Source: an uncultured bacterium (GTDB taxonomy: Bacteria > Verrucomicrobiota > Kiritimatiellia > CAIKKV01 > CAIJXV01). Taken from it: DNA of 36,329 bases. The notes under the pieces are model-generated. The model saw only the letters and a program-made list of their open reading frames with translations. It searched no databases and had not been told where the DNA came from. Of the stretch, positions 16,031 to 25,258 are shown piece after piece. Position numbers and translations under genes: made by a program. How positions within the stretch are numbered: the first letter of the stretch is position 1; every line of letters starts with the position of its first letter. Where the stretch lies: positions 1 through 36,329 of the forward strand of contig CAIJXV010000025.1 in assembly GCA_903824675.1 (NCBI GenBank). Reading direction: 5' to 3'.

Positions 16031-17442
16031 GGGGCTTGTCGTTCCAAACCCAAGACCATGATCCGCAAGGTGCGCAGGATGATTCGTAAATCCAGGGTCA
16101 GCGAGAGATTCATGATATAGTAGAGATCGTACTCCAGTTTGCGCCGTGAGTCCTCCACCGAGGCGCCGTAGGGATGGCGAATTTGCGCCCATCCCGTAAT
16201 TCCCGGCAGAACGTTTTCACGTTCGCGGTAAAAAGAAATGATCTTCTCCAATTCAGCCACAATCTGCGGTTGTTCCGGACGCGGCCCCACCAAGCACATG
16301 TCACCCCGAACCACATTGATCAATTGGGGCAGCTCATCCAGCCGGTATCGCCGCAGAATCCGACCCAGCCGGGTTACGCGGGGATCGTTTACCGGAGACC
16401 AGACCGCCTTCTCCCGGTCAGCGCCTGGCCGCATGGTACGGAATTTAAACATGGAAAACTCACGCCCAAAATGGCCCACCCGGCGCTGGCGAAAAAACAC
16501 CGGCGCGGAGAAATGGTCGAGCTTGATCACCAAGGCAATCGCCAAGCCCAAGGGCAGTAACAAGATCAATGCCATGCTCGCGATGATGGACCCCATAATC
16601 CGCTTCAGCCGCATCGTTTCCACGGGAGCCAAGCTGGACCCGGCATGCGTCAACCATTGCTCATCAATCATCTTCAAGGGAATCCGGCCAACATAGATTT
16701 CAGCCACCGTCAACGGATCCAGCACGTGGATTCCCTCGAATCGCAACCGCCGCAGATAGGGATACAACGCCGGCTCCTCGGGCAGATAATCCGGACTAAT
16801 GATCAGGGTCCGTACCTGAAGTCGATGCAGACATTCGGCTAGTTTCTGAGGAGACACCGTCAGCCGGGATACCCCATTCCACTGCTCCTCCGGTCCTTCA
16901 CCCCCGACCGGGCACAGGTGAAGGCCGGCCACTAAAGTATGCATCGGTCGGATCGAGGGGGCGGTCATCATCGCCGCCAACTCAACCGCAGCGGGCCCCG
17001 TCCCTAAGGTGGCCACCCGGGAGGCGAAACGGGGACGGATTAAAACATACCGGTAAAGAAGTCCATTGACTCCAAGCCATAAGATGGAATAGATCCCAAT
17101 CGCCAGCCCCAAAACTCCGCGACCCACCACCATTTCAAGCCAGGTATAGGAGGTGATACTGACGATTAACAACGCCATCAATACGGCAAACAACCAATTA
17201 ATCACCTGGTTGAACGACGACACCTTGAGCTGGAGGCCGTAACTACCGGACACATAATGCGCCAGACAAATGCTGGCGACATAAAAAATCCAGCTTTGGA
17301 CCCGATGGAATAGATATTCGCTCAAGTACTCAGGCCCTAAACGAATCAAAATGGCGGCCACAATTCCAATGGTCAAGCACACCAAGTCAAGTACCAACAG
17401 GGCTGATACAGACCCCATCAACTGACGGCGTCTTTTATTCAT
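16027..17442 (-). CDS. Undecaprenyl-phosphate sugar-phosphate transferase (polyprenyl glycosylphosphotransferase)
   Basis: This is the initiating enzyme of exopolysaccharide synthesis: it transfers a sugar-1-phosphate from a nucleotide sugar to undecaprenyl phosphate in the inner membrane. It has 471 residues from the ATG at 17442, 5 nt after the kinase stop, with GGAG at a proper distance. The longer frame to 17502 overlaps the kinase gene. The N-terminal half has four to five hydrophobic helices and a CoA-binding-like middle region (RVATLGTGPAAVELAA). The C-terminal catalytic domain has the family blocks FFRQRRVGHFGREFSMFKFRTM, NDPRVTRLGRILRRYRLDELPQ-type, VRGDMCLVGPRPEQP and LPGITGWAQI. 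Such proteins regularly accompany exosortases. Sugar specificity is not readable. Confidence 0.92.
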   Translation of the reverse strand: MNKRRRQLMGSVSALLVLDLVCLTIGIVAAILIRLGPEYLSEYLFHRVQSWIFYVASICLAHYVSGSYGLQLKVSSFNQVINWLFAVLMALLIVSITSYTWLEMVVGRGVLGLAIGIYSILWLGVNGLLYRYVLIRPRFASRVATLGTGPAAVELAAMMTAPSIRPMHTLVAGLHLCPVGGEGPEEQWNGVSRLTVSPQKLAECLHRLQVRTLIISPDYLPEEPALYPYLRRLRFEGIHVLDPLTVAEIYVGRIPLKMIDEQWLTHAGSSLAPVETMRLKRIMGSIIASMALILLLPLGLAIALVIKLDHFSAPVFFRQRRVGHFGREFSMFKFRTMRPGADREKAVWSPVNDPRVTRLGRILRRYRLDELPQLINVVRGDMCLVGPRPEQPQIVAELEKIISFYRERENVLPGITGWAQIRHPYGASVEDSRRKLEYDLYYIMNLSLTLDLRIILRTLRIMVLGLERQAP

Positions 17443-17447
17443 CCGCG

Positions 17448-19793
17448 CTACTCCAGGGGTAGGAGATGGGTTCGCACCCAATGCTGGAACCGATGCATCC
17501 AAGTCTTCATCCCTCTTCGGGAGGGATGGTTTGACTTCTTATCCTTTTCATCATAGAGGTAATAATCATACCCATAGGCATAGGCGTAGCTGTAATAGGC
17601 GTAATTGGGGTACTGATAACTGTAATAGAGACTGCTGATTCGGTTCATCTCAATACTGTTGATGATCAACCCCAAAATATTGACATCCCCCAGCATATCG
17701 ATCGAATAGCGAATCATCGGCTTCGTGGTGCGATTGGAATGGGCCACATAGATCACCGTACAAAACGGGATCCCCGCCATCACAACGGTATCGGTGACCC
17801 GCAATACCGGGGCCGAGTCCATGACCACATAATCGTATCCCTCCATCACCTCGCTCAATCGGTGGGCCAGATCGGACATGTGCAGAAGTTCCGAGGTATT
17901 TCGGTCAACCGTGCCCGCCGGAGCAAACCAGAGATTTTCAAAATTCGTAGGCCTCACCACTTCACGAAAAGGGCGGTCCTGCCGCAAACAATCAATGGCA
18001 CCGGGACTCCGCTCCATTTCGAACGATTTGTGCAAGACACCCCGACGCAAGTCCATATCCATCAGGAGCACCCGTTTGCCGGCCTTGGCCATCATGATCG
18101 CGAGGTTCAGCACCGTCAGGGTCTTGCCCTCTTTTGAATCGGCGCTGGTCACCAGCACCACTTTCCGTCCGCTTTTTTCCAGTGCGGCCATCACGTTCGT
18201 TCGCAGAGCACGGTAGGCTTCCGATGCACCGGACCGGTGTTCATCACCCACAATCGGACGAACCCGCCCGCTCATCTCTTTGCTGGCCATCCAGAATGGA
18301 ATACCACCCAGGAACGGAACGCCAACGGTCGATTCGACATCGACAATCGACTGCACCTTGTTATCAAAAGTATGAATCAGCAGAGCCAGCCCTAATCCTG
18401 AACCCAATCCGGCAACCAGAGCGCCTATCAAGATTTTAAAGGGATCCGGCCAGACCGGCTTACGTTCGGTACGCACAGGCCGGGTCACGGAAAAATGTTC
18501 ACCCTTGATCTCTTCTTCAACCCGCAGATCGTTCAGTTTGCCGAAAAGTTGGGCGTGCATTGCTTCCAGCCGGGTAACCGCCAACTGCAAGTGCCTGAAA
18601 TCCGCCCCTTTACGACTGGCCAGCAAATAGGAATTCTTCCAGCGACGCTGAGCTTCTTCCAAGGCATCCAGTTGGGCATTCAGCGCCTGGTAACGTTCCT
18701 GAGCACCCTTGTATTCCAAATCGGCATAAAACTCCAATTGTCCTTGAAGCGTCCGAATATCGGCTTCCAAGGCCCGGATTTGGGGATGATCGGCCTGAAG
18801 TTTATTGGATAAGTCCGCACGCTCCTTTTCCAGACGCGCCAACTTGACCCGCAACTCCTGCCACCCCCGCGCGTTGCGATCCCCTCCCGGCGCGGCGGCA
18901 CCGGACGTAGCCGCTTCTCCTTCTTCAGCGATCACCGTATCCGCTGCCGTTCCGTCCGGCAAGGGCGTGGATCCCGGCGCGGCCGTGGAGCTATCCGAAT
19001 TGGCCGGCCGCAGGCGCGGCGCCCGGATTCGGCCTGTATCCGCAGTCAAGTCCTTGATATTAGAAATCAGGCCGGCACTCGCCCCCTTAAGTTTCGGGAA
19101 CTGGACTTCCAACATCCAGGATTCGGTGCTTAACTGTTGCTGACGGGCCAACAATTCCTGCAAGTAGCCCAATTCAAGTTGACCCTTGGTCTGAACATAT
19201 TCCATCTGGTTCAAGCGCTGGAACTCAATCACCTCATCCTCAGCCAGACGGATCCGTTCATCCAGACGGGCTAGTTGCTCTTCCAAAATGCGAGAAGCGG
19301 TACGGGACGTGTACTGCTTGAGCGCCTCCCGTTCCGCCTGGAACGACTGGATCAACTCTTCCAAATAGGCCCGCGCATAGCCCGGATGCCGGCTGGAAAT
19401 ATTTAGATCGAGTGCGATCCCACCGGTGTTGAGTATACGACGGACCTGAACCGGCGCCTTGAGTGCTTCTGCATCGCCCAACCGCTCCGCCCAAGCCGGG
19501 GTCAGTCGCTGAATCACGCGCTCATTCAAACTCTCGCTGGACATCAGGTCGATATGTGTCTGGCCCTCTTCCCATAAATAGGACTGCCCGGCAATTCGCG
19601 TGTTGGGGTCGCGAAAAATCATGATCGCCGCGCTGGTCATGTACCGCTTGGGCACTAAATTCAAATACGCCACGGCGGCCAATAGGCAATAAAGAAAACA
19701 GATGACGATCAATTTCCATCGAAAAACCAGTATCCCCAAATAAAGTCGGGGATCGATCTGGGTGGTTTCCGTTCGATTAAATTCGGTGGTCAT
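17448..19793 (-). CDS. Wzc-like polysaccharide co-polymerase / BY-type tyrosine autokinase
   Basis: The product has 781 residues and controls export and chain length of the polysaccharide. The N-terminal Wzz domain has a membrane segment at about 24-46. Long coiled-coil regions (about 155-230 and 310-430) are split by an Ala/Gly/Pro/Thr-rich linker (260-305). The second membrane helix is near 453-473 after the Pro-rich RKPVWPDP. The C-terminal kinase has Walker A ADSKEGKT (551-558), Walker A' LLMDMDLRR (576-584) and Walker B YVVMDSAP (655-662). The tail at 723-747 holds 14 tyrosines in 25 residues, the autophosphorylation cluster typical of BY-kinases but unusually dense. The gene begins 35 nt after the end of the Wza-like gene. 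A membrane-anchored one-piece kinase is the usual Gram-negative form. Confidence 0.93.
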   Translation of the reverse strand: MTTEFNRTETTQIDPRLYLGILVFRWKLIVICFLYCLLAAVAYLNLVPKRYMTSAAIMIFRDPNTRIAGQSYLWEEGQTHIDLMSSESLNERVIQRLTPAWAERLGDAEALKAPVQVRRILNTGGIALDLNISSRHPGYARAYLEELIQSFQAEREALKQYTSRTASRILEEQLARLDERIRLAEDEVIEFQRLNQMEYVQTKGQLELGYLQELLARQQQLSTESWMLEVQFPKLKGASAGLISNIKDLTADTGRIRAPRLRPANSDSSTAAPGSTPLPDGTAADTVIAEEGEAATSGAAAPGGDRNARGWQELRVKLARLEKERADLSNKLQADHPQIRALEADIRTLQGQLEFYADLEYKGAQERYQALNAQLDALEEAQRRWKNSYLLASRKGADFRHLQLAVTRLEAMHAQLFGKLNDLRVEEEIKGEHFSVTRPVRTERKPVWPDPFKILIGALVAGLGSGLGLALLIHTFDNKVQSIVDVESTVGVPFLGGIPFWMASKEMSGRVRPIVGDEHRSGASEAYRALRTNVMAALEKSGRKVVLVTSADSKEGKTLTVLNLAIMMAKAGKRVLLMDMDLRRGVLHKSFEMERSPGAIDCLRQDRPFREVVRPTNFENLWFAPAGTVDRNTSELLHMSDLAHRLSEVMEGYDYVVMDSAPVLRVTDTVVMAGIPFCTVIYVAHSNRTTKPMIRYSIDMLGDVNILGLIINSIEMNRISSLYYSYQYPNYAYYSYAYAYGYDYYLYDEKDKKSNHPSRRGMKTWMHRFQHWVRTHLLPLE

Positions 19794-19828
19794 GGATGGA
19801 TCGTCACCCGTTCGCGGGTCGTCCTTCC

Positions 19829-21125
19829 CTAAAAGAAATTGATCCGTCGGGCGGAGACAATGATCCGATCGTTATGCTGCAATACCACGTCTTGCGTCGG
19901 ATCTCCATCCCGCATCAGTCGTTCAGCGTTGGCCAGAATTTCGGTTTCGCGTCCGTCCTTATCCCGCCGGACTATGCGAATGGCATCCGCCTTGGCAAAT
20001 CGGGGCAATCCGCCAATCTTGAACAGAAGATAGAGCAGGGTGCAGGGTTCATTATCAGCGAAACTCACCACCCCTTGGCGAGACACTTCACCCAGTAACA
20101 TAATTTTCTTTTCACCCAACCCCGTCACGCCCCCCCCCCGCCGTCGGCGTCGCCTGTTGGGCAAACACATACACCAAATCGTTGTTCGACAGGGAAAGCG
20201 TCGGAATGGTCGGCCGCCCATCATCCGACAACAAAGGATAGACCTCTCCCTGGGCGATCGGGCCAAACGGGGACAACAACCCATTGCGAATGATCTTGAC
20301 CCGGGGGAGCGCCGCTTCCGGACGCAAGCCGCCCGCACGCCGTAAAGCGTCATTCAAGCTGATCCCCGATCCCGGACCGATCTTCAACAGACCGGGCGTC
20401 ATTACCAACCCGCTCACCCCAATGCGGTCATACGACGCCTTGGCAATCCGGACACTGACCGAGGCCTTGCGCAAATACCGGCTCTCCAAAATGTGCCGCA
20501 ACTTGGCCTCGGCCATCTCCACCGTCATATCGTTCATTAAAACCAAGCCGACAAAACCAAAATCGATCGCCGAATATTCATTGACCAGATATTTTCCATT
20601 CAGACTGGGATCCTCTTCGACCGTCACCCACAATACGGTATCCGGCTGAATGGTGACATCGCGGGCGACAGAGGGAAAATCAGTGGCCGGCTTGAGCGCG
20701 GAATCCGGAACCGACTGGTCCGGTAAATCCGCCAAGTCCTCTGTCCGAACAAATGGAGCGATCGACACCGCGGGCAGATCCAACGGAGTCAGATTGGACT
20801 CAGCGACGACCTCGGTTTCGGTAGGACTGGGCGTCGTGCGACTGAATGCCGGTTCGGCTCCAGACCGCCCTATGGCCGTCTCTTGGGGAATGGAGGAGAC
20901 GCTGGTCGGCGGCCGCGAGGTAGCAACCGGAGTCGTGCCGGAGGCGGGTGTCACCACCCGAACGCTTTGAAGATCACCGAGGTTCTCTTCGAGTACCTGA
21001 TCCATATAGGAACGCTCGGCCTGGGGACCCATGCACCCGACGGCCAGTCCCCATAAGACCAAGGCACCCCAACATTTCAAGAACCCCCAGCCTGAATGGA
21101 GCAAATCTTTTTTCATATATTTCAT
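19829..21125 (-). pseudogene. Wza-like polysaccharide export lipoprotein, frame broken at a G10 tract
   Basis: This is an outer-membrane export protein in two reading frames. From the ATG at 21125 a lipoprotein signal ends in LAVGC (lipobox). A Pro/Ser/Thr-rich spacer follows, then the export domain (IQPDTVLWVTVEEDPSLNGKY) and a first SLBB domain. The frame then runs into a run of ten G (plus-strand C10, 20130-20139) and stops at 20112 after a few out-of-frame residues. The following frame encodes a second SLBB-like domain (KKIMLLGEVSRQGVVSF to QHNDRIIVSARRINFF) ending at 19829. One G fewer (or two more) would give one protein of about 431 residues, normal for the family. It could be a sequencing error, a phase-variable on/off tract or a recent mutation. 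The upstream TTG at 21224 is disfavoured because it would bury the lipoprotein signal. Confidence 0.85.
20130..20139 (-). repeat. Mononucleotide tract (10 G on the coding strand) at the frameshift
   Basis: Ten consecutive C on the plus strand (G10 on the coding strand) sit between the two SLBB-coding halves of the export lipoprotein. Runs of this length slip readily in replication and are also a common site of base-calling error. The count is read directly from the sequence given. Confidence 0.95.
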
Positions 21126-21220
21126 ATGACACCGCAACCGGAGGTCTGATAATAGATCGTCCAGCCCAATTTTAATCTGCCACAAAGAGACAGCATAATA
21201 TCGTTCCGAGCCCTGCCAAG

Positions 21221-24200
21221 TCAATGCCGCATTTTATCCAACAAATCCCGTGCGCGAGTCTCGTCAGCGCTTGACCGCCGGGGATCGGCGCGAACGGTTT
21301 CGACCAGGCGACGGGCTTCCCGCGCGCGACCGGCCGTCCACTCGATTTCAGCCGCATTCAGATACATTTCATGCCAGGCATAATCTCCTCGTTGCACCAA
21401 TTGAAGCGCGCGGCGCATCGCTTCCGTCGCCTGGGCTATTCGGCCGGATCGCAGATGAACCATGGCCAGCGTATCGAGCTGTTCAAACGATTCGGTCTCC
21501 TTCGCCAAGTCTTCCGCCAGATCCTCGGCACGCGCCAGCGTTTGAGGGCTTTGGGCCAGATAATAAACCAAGTTATTCAAAATCGCCGGATCCCGGGGAT
21601 ACAGCATCCTCGCCCGTTCAAGCAGGGCCATCGCATTCGACAGTTTCCCTTCGCTACGGGCCGCCTCGGCCGCCAACAACCACGTCCGCACCTGTATGTT
21701 ATCCCCCGCCTGGCTGTTTTTCAGAATCGGGGTCAACAAACCCAACGCCTTGCCCAATTCACCCCGCTGAAAATACACATCCCCCAACCGGCCAGCCCAT
21801 TGCCGATCCTTGGGATAACGAGCGAACAAGGCCTCCAACGCCTGAACCAAATCGGAATCCATTTGGTGCGTCCGGCTTTTTAAATCGACGATGATTTTCT
21901 GGAAAACCCAGGGCTCCACCGAAAGATTGGCGGCCTCCTGCGCACACGTCAAGGCCCAGCTCAGGTTGGTCTGGGATAAGGCGCAGCGGATCCCAAGGGT
22001 GTAGGCTGGCAAGTGTCCGTTTCCATTCTGAATCGCTCCTTCCGCAGCCCGCCCGGCCACGCCCGGCCAACCCCGACGGAGAAAGAAATCGCCCCCCCGA
22101 ACCAAGGTGGCCGGTGAATAACGCTTCGTCGTCAGGGCCGATTCCATCTCGGCGCGCCCCCAAGTTTCGTCCCGCCCGGCCTTCGTTTCCACCACCAGAT
22201 GCGCCAACCAAATCTCGGGATCGAGAGGGCATTCCGTAAAAGCAGACTGAACCACGGCTCGTTTGTCTTCGGCCAGTGCCACCCAGACCCGTTGGAAAAT
22301 CGGGGAGGTAGGATATTTTTCAACCGCCCGGTGGGCGGCGTCCCGCGCAAGCGCCAAATCACCTTTTCGTGCACTTAATATCGCCAGGGTATATAAGGCA
22401 AAAGCCTGCTCGGCCTCATCCCGTCCAAGGGCGGCCCACCGGTCAACCTTGGCCGTCGCCCCTCGCCCCCGATCGCGGAACCATTCCCGGCGTAATTTGA
22501 CCCAGCTGGACAAAAAAGGACTTTCGATCGTAGGAATCGGTTTTGCGGATGCTTCCCGTTCAAAATCGGCATCCCCCAGGGGCTCACCCATCCAGGACAT
22601 GGCCGCTTCCGCCGGCAAGGATATCAGCGGCTGGGAATGATCGGGATATCGTTCCGGATCCCCGCCGACAACGAGCTTCCGGGCGGTCACGATCCGTCCA
22701 CTCCGATACAACAAATCCGCCAGCATTTCAGCCGACACATCCGAAGGAAGGGGATTCAGTCCCAGCGTCCAAAGCGACTCCTCCGGAAAACCTTGCGAAC
22801 TCCAGACGTCCGCCAGAGCCATCCGGGCCGAATTGGATTCCGGATACCGGCTACGCGCCTCGTGAAGGATGGGCAGGGCTAATGCCCCCATATCCAAGCG
22901 CATGAGGATATTCGCCCACTGAATGCGCCCGACCAGAGATTCTTCGTCCACCGAATCCACCATCATCTGGCGCATCCTTTCATACGCCGCAGGCCAGTTT
23001 CCAACCCGCGCCAACAAACTCGCCCGTTCCATTTCCAAGTCATGCCGATCGGCGGGAAAACTGGCGATCAGTCGATCATACCAAGCCAGAGCTTCTGTCG
23101 GACGACCCAATTGACCGAGAACCCTCGGCATCATCCGTTGAAACCGGCGGTCCAGCGGACCGATTCGTTCCCGGCGCTGTAATTCTTGTAAGGATTGCTC
23201 CGCCAATTGCCGTTGCACGGATTCGAGATCCGGTTTCAGCAACTCGTCAACCATCGGCACCATATCCCAAAGGGTTTGCCAAGGAGAAATCCGACGCGTT
23301 AAACGCACCCAGGGACGCAAATCCACCGTGGTATCAGCCTGAGCATCGGGCAAACCCCAGGCATGTCGACGAAACGTGAACCAATTCTGAGCGTTGCGGG
23401 CCGGAATGAAGGTCAAGGCCGGATCGCGGGGATCACGGGCTGCAAGCTGTCGGTAGGCCAACCAGGCCCAATCGGGCCGGTATGCCAAAAAACAACTTTC
23501 GGCATAACGAGCCAGATCCTCATTGCTCAACTGCCCCAAATTAGCCTTCAAGGCGAATTCGAATTTCTTTTCCCATTCGCTCTGCGGCCGGACGATGGCC
23601 AAGGCCAGCAGGGGATCGAGAAAGCGAAAATCTCCCGGCCAGACGGACAGAACTCGATTCATCACCCCGGCGGCCCGATCCATCCGGTTCATACGCAGAT
23701 GGGCGGTCAACGCCAGAAATGCCTGTTGAGGCCGTTGATACGGCACCTCCGGGTCGGCATCGGAAATCACGGCCCATTGTTCGTGCGCGGCCAGATAGGG
23801 AAAGAGGGCTCGAATCCGGTCGGCCAGTCGCGACCAGCGGGCCGCAATTTTTAAATGTCGGTTCACTTCGGCCGGTTTATTTTTAAGGGCTGCAAACTCG
23901 GCTCGGATCATGGCCACGGCGGGCCAACTTTGGGTTTCGGCAGGCAAATCATCCAATATTTTCACAGCCCCTTCAGTGTCGCCCTGCGCCAGCCGGGCCC
24001 GGGCTTCCATGACCAGGTGGTCCAACGTGCGCTCGGCGGGCGATAGCCGCCGGAGTTCGTCCAACAACTCGGCGTATTGTCGACGAACGAACAGGAGCCG
24101 TATCCGGGCCATTCGCAAATCCCGGTTCCCGGGATCGATTTCCAATCCAGCCTGCACCGCCCGCATCGCCGTGTTGGGATCAGTCAGGGCAACCTGTTCG

Positions 24201-25240
24201 GCGACCTGGAGGATTTTATCGGCCCGGTAATGTGGGCGCATCCGCCAGAGGCCCCCCCCGATCAATGCAACCCCCAGAATAACCAGAGTCACCATCACAG
24301 TATGGCGGATTAACCTCTGCCAGAAGGGCGGAAACCGGTGTAGCTTGTCTTCTGGCTCGCCGATGAAATCGCCGGCGTCCATCAGTTCCGCGCGCCGGCG
24401 AATACCGCGGCGCCAGGCCTGCCAAAGCGCGGCTTCCACGGCCACCAGCCCCACCGCGACCAATAGAAAAATTCCCGACGTATCATGCATGATCTGGGGC
24501 GACCAGTCTGCGGGTTTGTCGTTGCCAAAGGCCACCAAGAGGGCAATGCGCAGAATGTTCAATAACAGCACCTGGAGAAGCCCCAACACCGTCGCGCCCA
24601 AGGTCTCCCAAACATTCATCCGGCGCAACAACGTCAAGCCCAATCCGCAGAATAAAACCGTGATGGCCGCTTTCATGCCACTGCAAGCAGCCGGCACTTC
24701 AAACAGTCGCAGGCCACTCCGCAACCCCAATCCATCTCCCCATGCGGCCACCCCCACCCCATGCAGCACCCATTCGGCACCGATGACCGATGCCCGTTGC
24801 ATTCCTAACTCCATGGGTCCAAAAACAACACCCGGCAGGGGATGCATCCAGTAGAGAATCACCGCCGCCCAGAACAGATCCCGATGGGTTCGGCCCGGCA
24901 GCGCCCAAACCAGCGTTCCGGTCAAAAGCAAAAGCAGACCCAACCATTCGAATTGGTGGATGGTAAAAATCAACCCGAGCGAAATGAGCAGGGTTCCTGC
25001 ACCGGCCAGACCCAATCCAACCCACCGGGGAAACGCGACCGGCGACAATTCCCCGGCTGGTTTGGGACGAAACAGGAGCAACACGGCAAAACCCAGCCCC
25101 AGCAAAAACCGGAGCATCCCATTGGGATCGGCGAACAGCCGTGTAAAATTCAAGGCCAACCATAACCCGAACAACCCCGCAGCGCCCAGGATGACCACCC
25201 ATCCTTCCCGCGTCAGGCGACTGGGAGCATTTGTTGCCAT
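21221..25240 (-). CDS. Exosortase fused to a very long TPR region
   Basis: The product has 1339 residues. Residues 1-280 are a polytopic exosortase/archaeosortase: the catalytic Cys186 in EVPAACSGMKAA, Arg231 in LLLNILRIALLVAFG and His252 in IMHDTSGIFLL give the Cys-Arg-His set of these transpeptidases. They cleave C-terminal sorting signals (such as PEP-CTERM) at the inner membrane. After another membrane helix (about 314-332), roughly 1000 residues of tetratricopeptide-like repeats run to the end (for example NRDLRMARIRLLFVRRQYAELL and PRDPAILNNLVYYLAQSPQTLAR). Typical exosortases have about 280-500 residues. The repeat arm probably binds partners of the EPS or sorting machinery; its side of the membrane is not certain. 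It starts 18 nt after the beta-barrel gene, with AGGGGAAGG before the ATG, and is followed by the Wza-like gene. No PEP-CTERM substrate is in the window. Confidence 0.88.
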   Translation of the reverse strand: MATNAPSRLTREGWVVILGAAGLFGLWLALNFTRLFADPNGMLRFLLGLGFAVLLLFRPKPAGELSPVAFPRWVGLGLAGAGTLLISLGLIFTIHQFEWLGLLLLLTGTLVWALPGRTHRDLFWAAVILYWMHPLPGVVFGPMELGMQRASVIGAEWVLHGVGVAAWGDGLGLRSGLRLFEVPAACSGMKAAITVLFCGLGLTLLRRMNVWETLGATVLGLLQVLLLNILRIALLVAFGNDKPADWSPQIMHDTSGIFLLVAVGLVAVEAALWQAWRRGIRRRAELMDAGDFIGEPEDKLHRFPPFWQRLIRHTVMVTLVILGVALIGGGLWRMRPHYRADKILQVAEQVALTDPNTAMRAVQAGLEIDPGNRDLRMARIRLLFVRRQYAELLDELRRLSPAERTLDHLVMEARARLAQGDTEGAVKILDDLPAETQSWPAVAMIRAEFAALKNKPAEVNRHLKIAARWSRLADRIRALFPYLAAHEQWAVISDADPEVPYQRPQQAFLALTAHLRMNRMDRAAGVMNRVLSVWPGDFRFLDPLLALAIVRPQSEWEKKFEFALKANLGQLSNEDLARYAESCFLAYRPDWAWLAYRQLAARDPRDPALTFIPARNAQNWFTFRRHAWGLPDAQADTTVDLRPWVRLTRRISPWQTLWDMVPMVDELLKPDLESVQRQLAEQSLQELQRRERIGPLDRRFQRMMPRVLGQLGRPTEALAWYDRLIASFPADRHDLEMERASLLARVGNWPAAYERMRQMMVDSVDEESLVGRIQWANILMRLDMGALALPILHEARSRYPESNSARMALADVWSSQGFPEESLWTLGLNPLPSDVSAEMLADLLYRSGRIVTARKLVVGGDPERYPDHSQPLISLPAEAAMSWMGEPLGDADFEREASAKPIPTIESPFLSSWVKLRREWFRDRGRGATAKVDRWAALGRDEAEQAFALYTLAILSARKGDLALARDAAHRAVEKYPTSPIFQRVWVALAEDKRAVVQSAFTECPLDPEIWLAHLVVETKAGRDETWGRAEMESALTTKRYSPATLVRGGDFFLRRGWPGVAGRAAEGAIQNGNGHLPAYTLGIRCALSQTNLSWALTCAQEAANLSVEPWVFQKIIVDLKSRTHQMDSDLVQALEALFARYPKDRQWAGRLGDVYFQRGELGKALGLLTPILKNSQAGDNIQVRTWLLAAEAARSEGKLSNAMALLERARMLYPRDPAILNNLVYYLAQSPQTLARAEDLAEDLAKETESFEQLDTLAMVHLRSGRIAQATEAMRRALQLVQRGDYAWHEMYLNAAEIEWTAGRAREARRLVETVRADPRRSSADETRARDLLDKMRH

Positions 25241-25258
25241 AGCGCCTTCCCCTGATGA

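Noticed and set aside
21126-21224. Longer start (TTG at 21224) for the export lipoprotein
   Set aside because: It would place about 33 residues before a clear lipoprotein signal ending in LAVGC; the ATG at 21125 fits export.
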